Position numbers and translations under genes: made by a program
Part shown: in pieces, positions 17,409 through 29,875 of the stretch
How the letters are laid out: each line of letters begins with the position of its first letter
How positions within the stretch are numbered: position 1 is the stretch's first letter
Notes under the pieces: model-generated
Told to the model about the DNA's origin: nothing
The model's input: the letters and a program-made list of their open reading frames with translations, nothing else
Database searches by the model: none
Source: Aquabacter sp. L1I39
Lineage (GTDB): Bacteria; Pseudomonadota; Alphaproteobacteria; Rhizobiales; Xanthobacteraceae
DNA: 64,000 bases
NCBI RefSeq assembly: GCF_017742835.1
Contig: NZ_CP072392.1
Location: forward strand, 1,596,385-1,660,384
Reading direction: 5' to 3'

Positions 17409-17492
17409 ATGCTCGATATTCTGATGATCCTCCTGGCCACGGCGCTTTTCGCCCTGGCCATAGGCTACAGTTACGCCTGCAACCGGCTCTGA
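17409..17492 (+). CDS. Tiny single-helix membrane peptide upstream of kdpF
   Basis: 27 codons beginning MLDILMILLATALFALAI and ending YACNRL. One hydrophobic helix and a short basic tail. It lies 50 bp before kdpF in the same direction and after the candidate KdpE box, so it would be the first product of the kdp transcript. From memory, small peptides ending like YxxCxRL precede kdp genes in other bacteria, but this was not checked. The ribosome site is weak (GAGCCAGAAACG). Role unknown; a KdpF-like stabiliser or regulator is possible. Confidence 0.55.
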   Translation: MLDILMILLATALFALAIGYSYACNRL

Positions 17493-17542
17493 ACCGCACC
17501 CCATGCCGTCCTGATCTTCAGGCGGCCGCGCAGGAGCGCCCC

Positions 17543-17632
17543 ATGACCTTCGACTTCGTCCTGGGAGGCCTCGTCACCGCGGGCCTCCTCTTCTACCTCA
17601 CGTTCGCGCTGGTTCAGCCCGAGCGTTTCTAA
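17543..17632 (+). CDS. kdpF: Potassium-transporting ATPase subunit KdpF
   Basis: 29 residues, starting MTFDFVLGGLVTAG and ending LVQPERF, which matches the KdpF pattern of one membrane helix with a terminal hydrophobic-x-PE-x-F. It stabilises the KdpABC complex in the membrane. AGGAG precedes the ATG at good spacing. It is 72 bp before kdpA. Confidence 0.88.
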   Translation: MTFDFVLGGLVTAGLLFYLTFALVQPERF

Positions 17633-17704
17633 CTCTCTGTCCACGGCATGTTCCAGGCGCGAGCCGTACGCGGCGTCGCGCGGACGTGCTTTCGGGAGGC
17701 ACCC

Positions 17705-19420
17705 TTGACCCTCAATGGCTGGATCCAGGTCGCGCTGTTCTGCGCGATCGTGCTGGCGCTCGTCCGGCCGCTCGGCGGCTATATGACCCGCGTATTCGCG
17801 GGCGAGCGCACCTTGCTTTCCCCGGTGCTGAAGCCGGTGGAAGGCGCCCTTTATGCCTTGGCCGGCGTCGATGCCCGGCGCGAGCAGACCTGGCTTGGTT
17901 ATACGCTGGCCATGCTGGCCTTCCATGTGGGCGGCTTCGTGCTGCTTTATGCGGTGCTACGCCTGCAGGACGTGCTGCCCTTCAACCCGCAGGCCATGGC
18001 CGCCATGCCGGCGGACCTGTCGCTGAACACGACGGTGAGCTTCCTCACCAACACCAATTGGCAGAATTACGGGGGCGAGAGCACCCTGTCCTATCTCAGC
18101 CAGATGCTGGGGCTCACCCACCAGAACTTCCTGTCGGCGGCCACCGGCATCGCCCTGTCGCTGGCGCTGGTGCGCGGCTTTTCGCGGGCCTCGGCGCAGA
18201 CGGTGGGCAATTTCTGGGTGGATGTGACCCGCTGCACCCTCTACGTGCTGCTGCCGGCCTGCGTGGTCTTCACGCTCTTCCTGGTCTGGCAGGGCATCCC
18301 GCAGACGCTTGGTGCCTCCGTGGACGCCACCACCCTGGAAGGCGCGCAGCAGACCATCGCGGTGGGCCCGGTGGCCTCGCAGGTGGCCATCAAGATGCTC
18401 GGCACCAATGGCGGCGGCTTCTTCAACGCCAATGCCGCCCATCCCTTCGAGAACCCCACCGCCTTGTCCAATTTCGTGCAGATGGTCGCCATCTTCGCGC
18501 TGGGCGCCGCCCTCACCAATGTGTTCGGCCGCATGGTGGGCGACGAGCGGCAGGGCTGGGCGATCCTGGCCGCCATGGGCGTCCTGTTCCTGGCCGGCGT
18601 CGTCGTGGCCTATGGGGCGGAAGCCGCCGGCACCCCGGCGCTCCATGCCCTCGGGCTCGACGGCGGCAACATGGAGGGCAAGGAGGTGCGGTTCGGCATC
18701 CTCGGCTCGGCCCTGTTCGCGGTCATCACCACCGCCGCCTCATGCGGGGCGGTGAATGCCATGCATGACAGCTTCACCGCGCTCGGCGGCATGATCCCCC
18801 TCATCAATATGGAGCTGGGCGAGATCATCATCGGCGGCGTGGGCGCGGGGCTCTACGGCATGCTGGTGTTCGTGGTGATCGCCATGTTCGTCGCCGGCCT
18901 CATGGTGGGCCGCACGCCGGAATATGTGGGCAAGAAGATCGAGGCGAAGGAGGTCAAGATGGCCATGCTGGCCATTCTCGTCCTGCCGCTGATGATGCTC
19001 GGCTTCACGGCGATCGCCACGGTCCTGCCCGCGACGGTGGCGGCCATCAGCAATCCCGGCCCCCACGGCTTCAGCGAGATCCTCTACGCCTTCACCTCCG
19101 CCGCCGCCAATAACGGCTCGGCCTTCGGCGGGCTTTCGGGGAACACGCTGTTCTACAATGTGACGCTGGCCATCGGCATGTTCGCGGGACGCTTCTTCAT
19201 GATCGTGCCGGCCATGGCCATTGCCGGGTCGCTGGCGGCCAAGAAGACCGTGCCGGCCTCGGCGGGCACCTTCCCCACCCATGGCGGCCTGTTCGTGGGC
19301 CTGCTGGTGGCGGTGATCCTGATCGTGGGCGGGCTCACCTTCTTCCCGGCCCTCTCGCTCGGCCCCATCGTGGAGCACCTGGCCGCCATTGCCGGCCAGA
19401 GCTTCGGGGCGGGAAGCTGA
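17705..19420 (+). CDS. kdpA: Potassium-transporting ATPase subunit KdpA
   Basis: 571 residues, the K+ channel-like subunit that takes up potassium for the KdpFABC P-type pump. Selectivity-filter style segments are present, including [34 protein letters not shown] and [15 protein letters not shown]. About ten membrane helices. The start is TTG at 17705 (read [12 protein letters not shown]) with GGGAGG at correct spacing; the frame is open further upstream, but no better start was seen. Length is normal for the family. The operon is expected to be induced by low potassium through KdpDE. Confidence 0.96.
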   Translation: MTLNGWIQVALFCAIVLALVRPLGGYMTRVFAGERTLLSPVLKPVEGALYALAGVDARREQTWLGYTLAMLAFHVGGFVLLYAVLRLQDVLPFNPQAMAAMPADLSLNTTVSFLTNTNWQNYGGESTLSYLSQMLGLTHQNFLSAATGIALSLALVRGFSRASAQTVGNFWVDVTRCTLYVLLPACVVFTLFLVWQGIPQTLGASVDATTLEGAQQTIAVGPVASQVAIKMLGTNGGGFFNANAAHPFENPTALSNFVQMVAIFALGAALTNVFGRMVGDERQGWAILAAMGVLFLAGVVVAYGAEAAGTPALHALGLDGGNMEGKEVRFGILGSALFAVITTAASCGAVNAMHDSFTALGGMIPLINMELGEIIIGGVGAGLYGMLVFVVIAMFVAGLMVGRTPEYVGKKIEAKEVKMAMLAILVLPLMMLGFTAIATVLPATVAAISNPGPHGFSEILYAFTSAAANNGSAFGGLSGNTLFYNVTLAIGMFAGRFFMIVPAMAIAGSLAAKKTVPASAGTFPTHGGLFVGLLVAVILIVGGLTFFPALSLGPIVEHLAAIAGQSFGAGS

Positions 19421-19500
19421 GGCGCGCCATGGTCGCGAACCCACACCACAGGCTCACCCGACGGCCAGACCCGCGCCGCCGGGGACCCCTCGCCTCCGAA

Positions 19501-19590
19501 ATGATCCTCATCGCCGCGATCGCCTGCCTCATGGCGGCGGTGGCCATCCAGTCGGTCGTCGCCCTCGTGGCGCATCTGACGGCGCGCTAG
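19501..19590 (+). CDS. Small membrane ORF between kdpA and kdpB
   Basis: 29 codons from ATG 19501, beginning [16 protein letters not shown] and ending VAHLTAR: one hydrophobic helix and a short polar tail, the same size and style as KdpF. The frame also opens earlier at ATG 19429, giving 53 residues with a basic, arginine-rich N terminus. It fills the otherwise empty 190-bp gap between kdpA and kdpB. In most bacteria kdpA and kdpB are nearly adjacent, so the gap itself is odd. Ribosome sites are poor, and translation is inferred from hydrophobicity and placement only. Confidence 0.45.
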   Translation: MILIAAIACLMAAVAIQSVVALVAHLTAR

Positions 19591-19613
19591 ACCTCTTTCC
19601 GGGAGCTTCTCCC

Positions 19614-21674
<2,061 letters not shown>

Positions 21675-21685
21675 GGAGACCCATC

Positions 21686-22294
21686 ATGTTGAAGGAAATC
21701 CGTCCCGCTTTGGTGCTGGTGGTCCTGCTCGCGGCCCTCACCGGCCTTGCCTATCCCCTCGCCATGACCGGCCTGGCGCAGGTGCTCTTCCCGGACAAGG
21801 CCAAGGGCAGCCTCGTCTCCCGCAACGGCATGGTGATCGGCTCGGCTCTCATCGGCCAGGCCTTCACCTCGGAGCGCTATTTCCACGGCCGGCCCTCCGC
21901 CACCACGGCGGCGGACCCGGCGGATGCCACCAAGACGGTGGCCGCGCCCTACAATGCCTCCAACTCCATGGGCTCCAATCTCGGCCCCACCAATCCAGCG
22001 CTCGCCGAGCGTGTGAAGGCCGACCTTGCGGCGCTCCAGGCGGAAAATCCCGGCGTCCCCGTGCCCATCGACCTCGTCACCACCTCCGGCAGCGGGCTTG
22101 ATCCGGACATCAGCGTGGAGGCCGCCCTGTTCCAGGTGCCCCGCATCGCCAAGGCGCGGGGCCTCTCCCCGGACATGGTGCGGCAGGTGGTGGAGCGCAC
22201 GGCGGAGGATCGGACGTTCGGCGTGATCGGCGAACCGCGCGTGAATGTGCTTGAGCTTAATCTTGCGCTCGATCGCATCGGCGGCCAGTCCTAA
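21686..22294 (+). CDS. kdpC: Potassium-transporting ATPase subunit KdpC
   Basis: 202 residues with one N-terminal membrane helix (IRPALVLVVLLAALTGLAYP) and a periplasmic domain holding the family blocks GSALIGQAF, YFHGRPS, SNLGPTNPAL, SGSGLDPDIS and VNVLELN. It acts as a chaperone or affinity booster for the KdpAB pump. ATG 21686 follows GAGGAG. Confidence 0.95.
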   Translation: MLKEIRPALVLVVLLAALTGLAYPLAMTGLAQVLFPDKAKGSLVSRNGMVIGSALIGQAFTSERYFHGRPSATTAADPADATKTVAAPYNASNSMGSNLGPTNPALAERVKADLAALQAENPGVPVPIDLVTTSGSGLDPDISVEAALFQVPRIAKARGLSPDMVRQVVERTAEDRTFGVIGEPRVNVLELNLALDRIGGQS

Positions 22295-22335
22295 CCTGAG
22301 CCGAACCGCGCCGCACGGCGAGACGAGACCCCACG

Positions 22336-25041
22336 ATGCCCGAGGAACGGGACGCTGACACCAGGCCCTCCCCCGACGCCCTCCTGAAGGAGGCGGAGCG
22401 GGAGAGCCGCGGTCAGTTGAAGATCTTCCTCGGCGCCGCCCCCGGCGTCGGCAAGACCTATGAGATGCTCGCCGCCGGCCGCGCGCGCCTGCGCCAGGGG
22501 GTGGATGTGGTCATCGGCGTGGTGGAGACCCATGGCCGGCGGGAGACGCAGGCCATGGTGGAGGGCTTCGAGGCCATCCCCCGCCGGACCGTCTCCTATC
22601 GCGGCCGCACGCTCGACGAGATGGACCTGGACGCCATCCTCAGGCGCCGCCCGGGCCTCGTTTTGGTGGATGAGCTCGCCCACACCAACGCCCCCGACAG
22701 CCGCCAAGCCAAGCGCTACATGGATGTGGAGGAACTGCTCGCCGCCGGCATCGACGTCTACACCACGCTCAACATCCAGCATGTGGAGAGCCTGAATGAC
22801 GTGGTGGCGCAGATCACCCGCATCCGGGTGCGCGAGACGGTGCCGGACGCCATCATCGACCGGGCCGACGAAATGGAGGTCATCGACCTCACCCCGGCCG
22901 ATCTCATCCAGCGCCTGCGGGAAGGCAAGGTCTATGTGCCCGACACGGCACGGCGGGCCGTGGCCAATTACTTCTCCCCCGGCAATCTCACCGCCCTGCG
23001 GGAACTGGCCCTGCGTCGCACCGCCCAGCGGGTGGACGAGCAATTGGTCAGCCATATGCGCGCCCACGCCATTTCCGGCCCCTGGGCGGCGGGCGAGCGG
23101 GTCATTGTCTGCATTTCCGAGGACAAGAGGGGCGCGAACCTCATCCGCTATGCCAAGCGCCTCGCCGACCGGCTGCGGGCGCCCTTCACCGCGCTTTATG
23201 TGGAAGGCCAGCGCAGTTTCCAATTGAGCGAGCCGGAGCGGGACCGGGTGTCCGACTTCCTGCGCCTTGCCGAGCATCTGGGCGGGGAGGCCATCACCCT
23301 CCCCGGCAGCACCCGCATCGCCGACGACGTGCTGGGCTTTGCCCGTGCCGCCAATGCCACCCATATCGTCATCGGCAAGTCGGACCGCTCCCGCTGGTTC
23401 GAGATCCTGCACGGCTCGGTGGTGCATGATTTGGTGCGCCGGGCGGGCAACATTTCCGTGCATGTGATCGCGGGCGAGGGGGCGAGCGGCGGGGCGGCGT
23501 CCCCTCCCCCGGCCGATCCCCTTCGGGCGCGGCTGGATGTGGGCGCCTATGCAGTGAGCGCCGTTGCGGTGGCGGCGGCCACCCTCATCGGGGTGGGGCT
23601 GCGGCAGGTGATGGGCCTGCAGAACATCGCCCTGGTCTATCTCACCGCCGTGCTGGTGAGCGCGGTGCGCTTTGGCCTGTGGCCGGCGCTCGCCACCTCG
23701 CTGCTGGGGGTGCTGGCGTTCAACTTCTTCTTCATCCCGCCGCTCTACACCTTCACCATCGCCGACCCGGAAAACGTGGTGGCGCTGTTCTTCTTCCTGG
23801 TGGTGGCGGCCATTGCCAGCAATCTGACGGCCCGGGTGCGCGGCCAGGCGCTCGCCGCCCGCGCCCGCGCCAAGACCACCGAGGACCTCTATCTCTTCTC
23901 CCGCAAGCTGGCGGGCGCGGGCACATTGGACGACCTGTTGTGGGCCAGCGCCTTCCAGATCGCCTCCATGCTGAAGGTGCGCGTTGTGATGCTGCTGCCC
24001 GGCGGGGACGGGCTTTCGGTGAAGGCCGGCTATCCGCCGGAGGACCAGATGGATGCCGCCGACATCGCCGCCGCCCGCTGGGCGTTCGAGAATGACCGCG
24101 CCACCGGGCGGGGCGCCGACACGCTGCCGGGCGCCAAACGCTTCTTCCTGCCCATGCGCACCGGGCGCGGCGCCGTGGGCGTCATCGGCATCGACCGGGA
24201 CAAGCCCGGCCCCCTCCTCTCGCCGGAGCAGCGGCGCCTGCTTGACGCGCTGGCGGACCAGACCGCCCTTGCGGTGGAGCGGGTGCATCTGGTGGCGGAC
24301 GTGGAGGCGGCGCGGCTCGATGCAGAGACCGACCGCCTGCGCTCGGCCCTGCTCACCTCCATCTCCCACGACCTGAAGACGCCGCTCGCTTCCATCCTCG
24401 GAGCGGCGGGCATGCTGCGGGGCTATGCGGACGCGCTCACCCCTGACCAGAGGGGCGAGATGCTCACCACCATCGAGGAGGAGGCCCAGCGCCTCAACCG
24501 CTTCATCGCCAACCTCCTGGACATGACCCGCCTGGAATCGGGCGCCATCACCCCCAACGCCGCTCCCCACGACGTGGCCGAAGTGGTGGGCAGCGCGCTG
24601 CGGCGGGCGGGGCCCATCCTCAAGGGGCATGAGGTGGAGGTGGACCTGCCGGCGGACCTGCCCATGCTGCCTTTGGACCCGGTCCTGTTCGAGCAGGTGC
24701 TGTTCAATCTCCTGGACAATGCAGCCAAATATGCCCCCGCCGGCACCAAGGTGCGCCTCCAGGCCTGGCAGGATGGCGGCCATGTGGTTGTGCAGGTGGT
24801 GGATGAGGGGCCGGGCATCCCGGTGGGCGACCTGGAGCGGGTGTTCGACAAATTCTATCGCGCCCGCAAGGAGGATCAGGTGCGGGCGGGAACCGGGCTC
24901 GGCCTTGCCATCTGCCGCGGTTTCGTGGAGGCCATGGGCGGCAGCATCACGGCGGCGAACCGCATCGACCGGCCGGGTGCCGTCTTCACCATCGACCTGC
25001 CGCTGATGCGGCGGGTGCGCGAACTCAGAAGGCTCCCATGA
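22336..25041 (+). CDS. kdpD: Sensor histidine kinase KdpD
   Basis: 901 residues with all KdpD parts in order. The KdpD/SK1 ATP-binding domain carries Walker [10 protein letters not shown] (33-41) and [12 protein letters not shown] Usp-like domain follows (about 250-370), then four membrane helices (about 395-500), a GAF region, a HisKA domain with H678 in SISHDLKTP, and a HATPase domain with [16 protein letters not shown] and [11 protein letters not shown]. It senses potassium limitation and phosphorylates KdpE. It starts 41 bp after kdpC and overlaps kdpE by 4 bp. Confidence 0.96.
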   Translation: MPEERDADTRPSPDALLKEAERESRGQLKIFLGAAPGVGKTYEMLAAGRARLRQGVDVVIGVVETHGRRETQAMVEGFEAIPRRTVSYRGRTLDEMDLDAILRRRPGLVLVDELAHTNAPDSRQAKRYMDVEELLAAGIDVYTTLNIQHVESLNDVVAQITRIRVRETVPDAIIDRADEMEVIDLTPADLIQRLREGKVYVPDTARRAVANYFSPGNLTALRELALRRTAQRVDEQLVSHMRAHAISGPWAAGERVIVCISEDKRGANLIRYAKRLADRLRAPFTALYVEGQRSFQLSEPERDRVSDFLRLAEHLGGEAITLPGSTRIADDVLGFARAANATHIVIGKSDRSRWFEILHGSVVHDLVRRAGNISVHVIAGEGASGGAASPPPADPLRARLDVGAYAVSAVAVAAATLIGVGLRQVMGLQNIALVYLTAVLVSAVRFGLWPALATSLLGVLAFNFFFIPPLYTFTIADPENVVALFFFLVVAAIASNLTARVRGQALAARARAKTTEDLYLFSRKLAGAGTLDDLLWASAFQIASMLKVRVVMLLPGGDGLSVKAGYPPEDQMDAADIAAARWAFENDRATGRGADTLPGAKRFFLPMRTGRGAVGVIGIDRDKPGPLLSPEQRRLLDALADQTALAVERVHLVADVEAARLDAETDRLRSALLTSISHDLKTPLASILGAAGMLRGYADALTPDQRGEMLTTIEEEAQRLNRFIANLLDMTRLESGAITPNAAPHDVAEVVGSALRRAGPILKGHEVEVDLPADLPMLPLDPVLFEQVLFNLLDNAAKYAPAGTKVRLQAWQDGGHVVVQVVDEGPGIPVGDLERVFDKFYRARKEDQVRAGTGLGLAICRGFVEAMGGSITAANRIDRPGAVFTIDLPLMRRVRELRRLP

Positions 25042-25727
25042 GCGCGACCGTCAAGCTCCTGGTGGTGGATGACGAGCCGGCCATCCGGCGGCTGCTGGTC
25101 ACGGGCCTTTCCACCCAGGGCTATGAGGTGGTCAGCGCGGCCACCGGCGCGGACGCCTTGCGCCGCGCGGCGGCAGAGGCGCCCGACCTCATCATTCTCG
25201 ATCTCGGCCTGCCTGACATTCCCGGCCGCGACCTGCTCCAGCGCTGGCGGGCGGAGGGGCGGGACTGCCCGGTGGTCATCCTCTCCAGCCGCACCGACGA
25301 GCCGGGCATCGTGGAGGCGCTGGACGCGGGGGCCGACGACTACATCACCAAGCCGTTCGGCATGAACGAATTGATCGCCCGCATCCGCCTCGCCTTGCGC
25401 CATCGCCTGCAGCAGCAGGGGGAAAAGCCGCTGTTCCAGCTCGGCGACCTCTCGGTGGATCTGGTGCGCCGGGTGGTGAAGGTGAAGGGCGAGGAGGTGA
25501 AGCTCTCGCCCAAGGAATACGACATTTTGCGCATCCTGGTGCAGCATGCGGGCAAGGTTCTGACCCACCATTACATCCTCTCCCAGGTATGGGGCGAGGT
25601 GCATGACCTGCAATATCTGCGCGTCTATGTGCGCCAGCTGCGCCAGAAGCTGGAGGATAATCCGGAAAAGCCGCTCTATATCCGCACCGAGACCGGGGTG
25701 GGCTATCGCCTGTCCGAGCCGGAATAG
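25038..25727 (+). CDS. kdpE: Response regulator KdpE
   Basis: 229 residues, OmpR/PhoB class. The receiver domain has D55 ([10 protein letters not shown]), acidic pocket VVDDE and the conserved lysine in ITKPF. The C-terminal winged helix reads [20 protein letters not shown], then [14 protein letters not shown] and TETGVGYRL. It activates kdpFABC under low potassium or osmotic stress. Its start overlaps the kdpD stop (ATGA). Confidence 0.96.
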   Translation: MSATVKLLVVDDEPAIRRLLVTGLSTQGYEVVSAATGADALRRAAAEAPDLIILDLGLPDIPGRDLLQRWRAEGRDCPVVILSSRTDEPGIVEALDAGADDYITKPFGMNELIARIRLALRHRLQQQGEKPLFQLGDLSVDLVRRVVKVKGEEVKLSPKEYDILRILVQHAGKVLTHHYILSQVWGEVHDLQYLRVYVRQLRQKLEDNPEKPLYIRTETGVGYRLSEPE

Positions 25728-25867
25728 CCACCGGGCCATGTGTCAGCGCCCGCTATCTCCTTGTTTTGACGCATTTCGTTCACGGGAGCCGATTCCCACG
25801 TCGCGCGGAAATGCTCTATGGCTGTCTCGGCGCGCCGGTTCCGGCGCCCCCCATTCCGGAGAGCCCC

Positions 25868-26254
25868 ATGTCGGATGCGTCCAGCCCCTTCGTTTTCGAG
25901 CACGTCCACATCCAGGCAAAGGACGCGGCGGCCTCCGCGCACTGGTTCGCGGACATGCTGGGCGCGCAGATCATTCACGGGCCGGTGCGCGCCGAAGCGC
26001 GCGTCGGGGGCCTGCGCATCTTCATCGAGCAGGCGGGCGAGGGCCTCACGCCCGAACCGGACCATCCCCATGGCGGCCTCGACCATATCGCCTTCCGCGT
26101 GACTGACCTGGAAGCGGTGGTCGCCGGCCTCAAGGCCAAGGGCGCGGTCTTCACCAAGGACATCACGTCGCCTCGGCCCGGCCTGAAGATTTCCTTCGTC
26201 ACCGGGCCGGACGGCATGTCCATCGAACTTCTGGAGCGCGAACCCGGCGCCTGA
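25868..26254 (+). CDS. VOC (glyoxalase/bleomycin-resistance fold) family protein
   Basis: 128 residues with the paired beta-alpha-beta-beta-beta vicinal oxygen chelate fold. FEHVHIQAKDAAASAHWFAD opens it. A metal-ligand histidine is likely in GGLDHIAFRVTD and a terminal glutamate in GPDGMSIELLERE. ATG 25868 follows GGAGAG. It stands alone between kdpE and the convergent binding-protein gene. Members include glyoxalase I, dioxygenases and epimerases, and no specific activity can be read. Confidence 0.82.
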   Translation: MSDASSPFVFEHVHIQAKDAAASAHWFADMLGAQIIHGPVRAEARVGGLRIFIEQAGEGLTPEPDHPHGGLDHIAFRVTDLEAVVAGLKAKGAVFTKDITSPRPGLKISFVTGPDGMSIELLEREPGA

Positions 26255-26281
26255 TGAAGGATCAGGCACCGAGGCCTCGCC

Positions 26282-27262
26282 TCACTGCTTCTGGATGCCG
26301 GCGGCGTCGATGACCGCCGTCCACTTGGCGATGTCGGCCTTCAGCCGGTCTTCCAGCTCAGCGGGCGTGCTGGACTTGGCCTCGATGCCGAGGTCCAGCA
26401 GCTTCTTCTTCACCTCGGGGCTCGCCACCGCCTCGACGATCGCCTTGTTGAGGGTGGCGATGACCTCCGGCGGCGTGCCCGCCGGGGCGAAGATGGCGTT
26501 CCAGGAGGTGACCTCGAAGCCTTTCAGGCCGCTTTCGTCCACCGTGACGATATCGGGGGTCGCCGGCGAGCGGGTGAGGCCGGAGGTGGCCATGGCGCGC
26601 AGCTTGCCGTCGGCCATCATGGCCTTGGCGGCGGCGAGGCTGTCGATGGCCACGTCCACGTCGCCGCGGGTGGCCGCGATCATGAGATCGGGCGTGGTCT
26701 TGTAGGGCACGATGGTCAGGTCGACGCCCGCCATGGACTTGAACAGCTCCGCCGACAGGTTTTGGCTGGAGCCCACATTCACCGTGCCCATATTGAGCAC
26801 GCCCTTATTGGCCTTGGCGAAGGCGATCAGCTCCTGCACGCTCTTGTGCTTGGAGGCGCCGCCGGTGACGAACAGGAAGTCGAACTGGCCGAGCATGGAG
26901 ACGGCGGCGAAGTCCTTCACCGGATCGAAGGGCAGCTTCTTGAACAGCGGCACCGAGATGGCCGTGCCATTGGTGAGCAGGATCAGCGTATAGCCGTCCT
27001 TGCCGCCCTGGAGCGCGGCACGGGCGGCGGTGATGCCGCCGGCACCGGGCTGGTTGTCGATGATGAATTGCTGGCCGAGCTTCTCGCTCAGCTTCTCCAT
27101 CACCACCCGTGCGGTGATGTCGGCGATGCCGCCCGGCCCGAAGGGCACGATCACCCGCACCGGGCGGGTGGGATAGGCGGTGTCGGCTTGCGCAGGGGCA
27201 AGGCCGGTAAACAGAGCGGCCACCACCGCGCAACCCGCGGCGATCCTGGCGAACAGGGTCAT
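26282..27262 (-). CDS. Bug-family (TctC-type) solute-binding protein
   Basis: 326 residues with a signal peptide (ARIAAGCAVVAALFTGLAP, cut near AQAD) and the Bug signature YPTRPVRVIVPFGPGGIADI, then FIIDNQPGAGGITAARA. It is the periplasmic receptor of a tripartite tricarboxylate transporter, binding carboxylates. No TctA or TctB membrane genes lie in the window, so it must share a membrane unit. ATG 27262 follows GGAGGATGAC. It is the last gene of the gallate/PDC operon, suggesting capture of a dicarboxylate or tricarboxylate such as PDC or oxalomesaconate. Confidence 0.88.
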   Translation of the reverse strand: MTLFARIAAGCAVVAALFTGLAPAQADTAYPTRPVRVIVPFGPGGIADITARVVMEKLSEKLGQQFIIDNQPGAGGITAARAALQGGKDGYTLILLTNGTAISVPLFKKLPFDPVKDFAAVSMLGQFDFLFVTGGASKHKSVQELIAFAKANKGVLNMGTVNVGSSQNLSAELFKSMAGVDLTIVPYKTTPDLMIAATRGDVDVAIDSLAAAKAMMADGKLRAMATSGLTRSPATPDIVTVDESGLKGFEVTSWNAIFAPAGTPPEVIATLNKAIVEAVASPEVKKKLLDLGIEAKSSTPAELEDRLKADIAKWTAVIDAAGIQKQ

Positions 27263-27321
27263 GTCATCCTCCCGTTGAGCGGGCGGCGCCGGTTCCAGTC
27301 CGGGGTCCGCCGTGGAATGGG

Positions 27322-28014
27322 TCAGTCTTTGGGCAGTTCGTCCACATAGACGAGGCCGGCGGCGGCCAGCGGCTCGCGCATGGCATACATGTCGAGGCCC
27401 AGCACGCCGGAGGCGAGGCGGGCGCGCTTGGAGCCCTCATTGGCCTCGCGGGCGGCGGCCTTTTCCGCCACTTCGGCGGCGCGGGCGCGGGGCACGACGA
27501 CGACACCGTCATCATCGGCCACCACCACGTCGCCCGGATGGACCAGGGCACCGGCGCACACCACGGGCACGTTCACCGAGCCCAGCGTCGCCTTCACCGT
27601 GCCCTTGGCCGAAATGGCGCGCGGCCAAACCGGGAAGCCCATTTCCGTGAGCGTGCGGATGTCCCGGCAGCCGGCATCGATGACGAGGCCCACCGCGCCC
27701 TGCGCCTTGAAGGAGGTGGCGAGCAGGTCGCCGAACATGCCGTCCGTATTGTCGGTGGTGCAGGCCACCACGACGAGATCGCCGGGGCGGATCTGCTCGG
27801 CGGCCACGTGCAGCATCCAATTGTCGCCGGGCTGGGCGAGCACGGTGATGGCGCTCCCCGCCACCTGGGCGCCGGCATAGATGGGCCGCAGATAGGGCTT
27901 CATGAGGCCGATGCGCCCCATGGCCTCGTGCACGGTGGCCGAGCCGAAGCCGGCCAATTGGTCGACCACCGCCTGATCGGCGCGCACGACCTTGCGAACG
28001 ACGACGCCGATCAT
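27322..28014 (-). CDS. galC: 4-carboxy-4-hydroxy-2-oxoadipate aldolase/oxaloacetate decarboxylase
   Basis: 230 residues of the RraA-like class II aldolase family. It cleaves 4-carboxy-4-hydroxy-2-oxoadipate to pyruvate and oxaloacetate, the last step of the meta-cleavage route for gallate and protocatechuate. Family blocks seen: [45 protein letters not shown] (with the D-x-G-x-R-D site) and [17 protein letters not shown] 28014 follows GGAGG and overlaps the galB stop by 4 bp. The gene order with GalB and GalD makes this assignment stronger than the RraA fold alone would. Confidence 0.85.
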   Translation of the reverse strand: MIGVVVRKVVRADQAVVDQLAGFGSATVHEAMGRIGLMKPYLRPIYAGAQVAGSAITVLAQPGDNWMLHVAAEQIRPGDLVVVACTTDNTDGMFGDLLATSFKAQGAVGLVIDAGCRDIRTLTEMGFPVWPRAISAKGTVKATLGSVNVPVVCAGALVHPGDVVVADDDGVVVVPRARAAEVAEKAAAREANEGSKRARLASGVLGLDMYAMREPLAAAGLVYVDELPKD

Positions 28015-28733
28015 GCCAGTTCCTCCAGGACCATGGGGAAGAGCCGCTGATAGGCTTCGCCATAGGTCATGGCGCGCCCGGAATTGCGCCCGCCCTGCAT
28101 GCCGCGATTGAGCGCCACGCGGGTGTAATAGTCCCAGAGGTGCTTCTGGGCGGCCAAGACCTCGAAGGCGGCGCGCTTGGTCTCCCACACATCGTCGATA
28201 TTGAGGATGACATTGGGCTTGAAGTCGCACTGCTCGGGCTGGTGGGGCTCGAACAGGAAGACCGGCGGGGCGGCATAGGCGCGGGCGGGGTCCGGCTTGT
28301 GGCCCGCCGCCTGGGCGATGATGCGGGCCTCCTGGGCGAGGCGCGTCGCCTCCGGATGGTCCACATTATAGGGGTCGTTCAGGGAGTGGGTCAGCACGAA
28401 GGCCGGCTTCTCCTCCCGATAGATGTCGATGAGCCGATCCAGGATGGCCTCGGTGCCGCGCAGGGGATAGTCGCCGGCATCGAAGAACTCGATCTCGGCG
28501 CCCAGGACGCGGGCGGCCTCGGCGGCCTCGGCCTTGCGCTGGGCCTTCACCTCTTCCAGCGAGACGCCGGCACTCTTCCAGGCCCACTGGCTCTCGCCGC
28601 GCTCGCCATAGGAGAGGCAGGCAATCTTGACCCGGTAGCCTTTGCGGGCATGGAGCGCGATGGCCCCGCCCGCGCGCCAGACGAAGTCGCCGGGATGGGC
28701 GGTGATGACAAGAGCGGATTTGGCTTCAGCCAT
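28011..28733 (-). CDS. galB: 4-oxalomesaconate hydratase (PIG-L family)
   Basis: 240 residues of the zinc-dependent PIG-L/LmbE fold. The N-terminal zinc site reads AHPGD in [18 protein letters not shown], and [14 protein letters not shown] supplies further ligands. Most PIG-L proteins deacetylate sugars, but Pseudomonas GalB is a hydratase that adds water to 4-oxalomesaconate, and this protein sits between galD and galC exactly as expected. Role: gives 4-carboxy-4-hydroxy-2-oxoadipate. The start is 26 bp after galD. Confidence 0.82.
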   Translation of the reverse strand: MAEAKSALVITAHPGDFVWRAGGAIALHARKGYRVKIACLSYGERGESQWAWKSAGVSLEEVKAQRKAEAAEAARVLGAEIEFFDAGDYPLRGTEAILDRLIDIYREEKPAFVLTHSLNDPYNVDHPEATRLAQEARIIAQAAGHKPDPARAYAAPPVFLFEPHQPEQCDFKPNVILNIDDVWETKRAAFEVLAAQKHLWDYYTRVALNRGMQGGRNSGRAMTYGEAYQRLFPMVLEELA

Positions 28734-28759
28734 GATGACCTCTGGATGAGCTTGGATGT

Positions 28760-29845
28760 TCAGACGACGCCGGGGCGCACGAAGACGCGGCCGTCGAAGA
28801 GGGGGCGAGCGGTGCGCAAAAGGCCGGCCCGCAGCACTTCCGGCGCCGCGTCCGTGCCGCCCATTTCCAGGCGCACGGAAAATTCGCCGGTGGGATGCTC
28901 CACGCTCACCGTGCGCACCGCCCCGCCGGGCATCTGCGCAACTTCAGCGGCCGGAGACCCCGGCAAGGCGCAGGCGGTGGCCACCGTCACCGCCGCGAAC
29001 ACGCCGATGGAGGCGTGGCATTCATGGGGAATGAAACTGCGGGTGGAGACCGCGCCGCCCGCGCGGGGCGGCGCCACCAGGATCATCTTGGGCACCACCT
29101 TGGGGCCCACGTCCCCGAGATTCATCAGCGGCCCGGCGGCAAGGCGGATTTCCTCCAGGCGCGCCTTCAGCGCGGTGTCCTTGTCCAGCACGTCGCGGGG
29201 CTCATAGCCGGTGCGGCCGACGCTGGCGGCGGTGAGCACCACGCAGGGCATGCCATTGTCGATGAGGGTGGCGCGCACGCCGGCCACCTCGTCCACCACG
29301 CGGCCGGTGGGCAGGAGCGCGCCGCAGACCGAGCCGGCGGCATCAAGGAAATCCACCGCGATGGGGCTCGCCGTGCCCGGCACGCCATCAATGCGCGCCT
29401 CGCCGCCATAGACGGGGCTGCCGTCCGGCGTTTCCACCGTGAGTTCGGCGATGGTGCCGGTATTGATGGTGCGCACCTTCACCCGCGTGCGGGGAGAGAC
29501 CGCCTGCACCAACCCGCGCTCGATGGCGAAGGGGGCAACGCCGGCGAGGATATTGCCGCAATTGGGGGTCGTATCCACCATCGCCTTGTCCACCCCCACC
29601 TGGGCGAACAGAAAGTCGATGTCGCAGCCCGGCAGATCGGAGCGCGAGATGAGGGCCACCTTGCTGGTGAGCGGATGGGCGCCGCCCACCCCGTCCACCT
29701 GGCGCGGGTCGGGCGAGCCCATCACCGCCAGCAGGATGGCGTCTCGCCGGGCCTTGTCCGCCGGCAGGTCCGAGGCAAGGAAATAGGCGCCCTTGGAGGT
29801 GCCGCCCCGGATCAGCATGCAGGGAAGGGAGATCTGGTCGCTCAT
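28760..29845 (-). CDS. galD: 4-oxalomesaconate tautomerase (PrpF family)
   Basis: 361 residues of the PrpF/diaminopimelate epimerase-like fold. LPCMLIRGGTSKGAYFLASD at the N terminus is the family hallmark, and the catalytic cysteines fall in TTPNCGNILAGVAPFAIE and in HECHASIGVFAAV. GalD interconverts keto and enol forms of 4-oxalomesaconate so that the hydratase can act. It lies between ligI and galB on one strand with short gaps. A generic PrpF isomerase is the alternative, but context favours GalD. Confidence 0.84.
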   Translation of the reverse strand: MSDQISLPCMLIRGGTSKGAYFLASDLPADKARRDAILLAVMGSPDPRQVDGVGGAHPLTSKVALISRSDLPGCDIDFLFAQVGVDKAMVDTTPNCGNILAGVAPFAIERGLVQAVSPRTRVKVRTINTGTIAELTVETPDGSPVYGGEARIDGVPGTASPIAVDFLDAAGSVCGALLPTGRVVDEVAGVRATLIDNGMPCVVLTAASVGRTGYEPRDVLDKDTALKARLEEIRLAAGPLMNLGDVGPKVVPKMILVAPPRAGGAVSTRSFIPHECHASIGVFAAVTVATACALPGSPAAEVAQMPGGAVRTVSVEHPTGEFSVRLEMGGTDAAPEVLRAGLLRTARPLFDGRVFVRPGVV

Positions 29846-29875
29846 GACATCACCTCGCGCCGCACCGGGCGGCCC

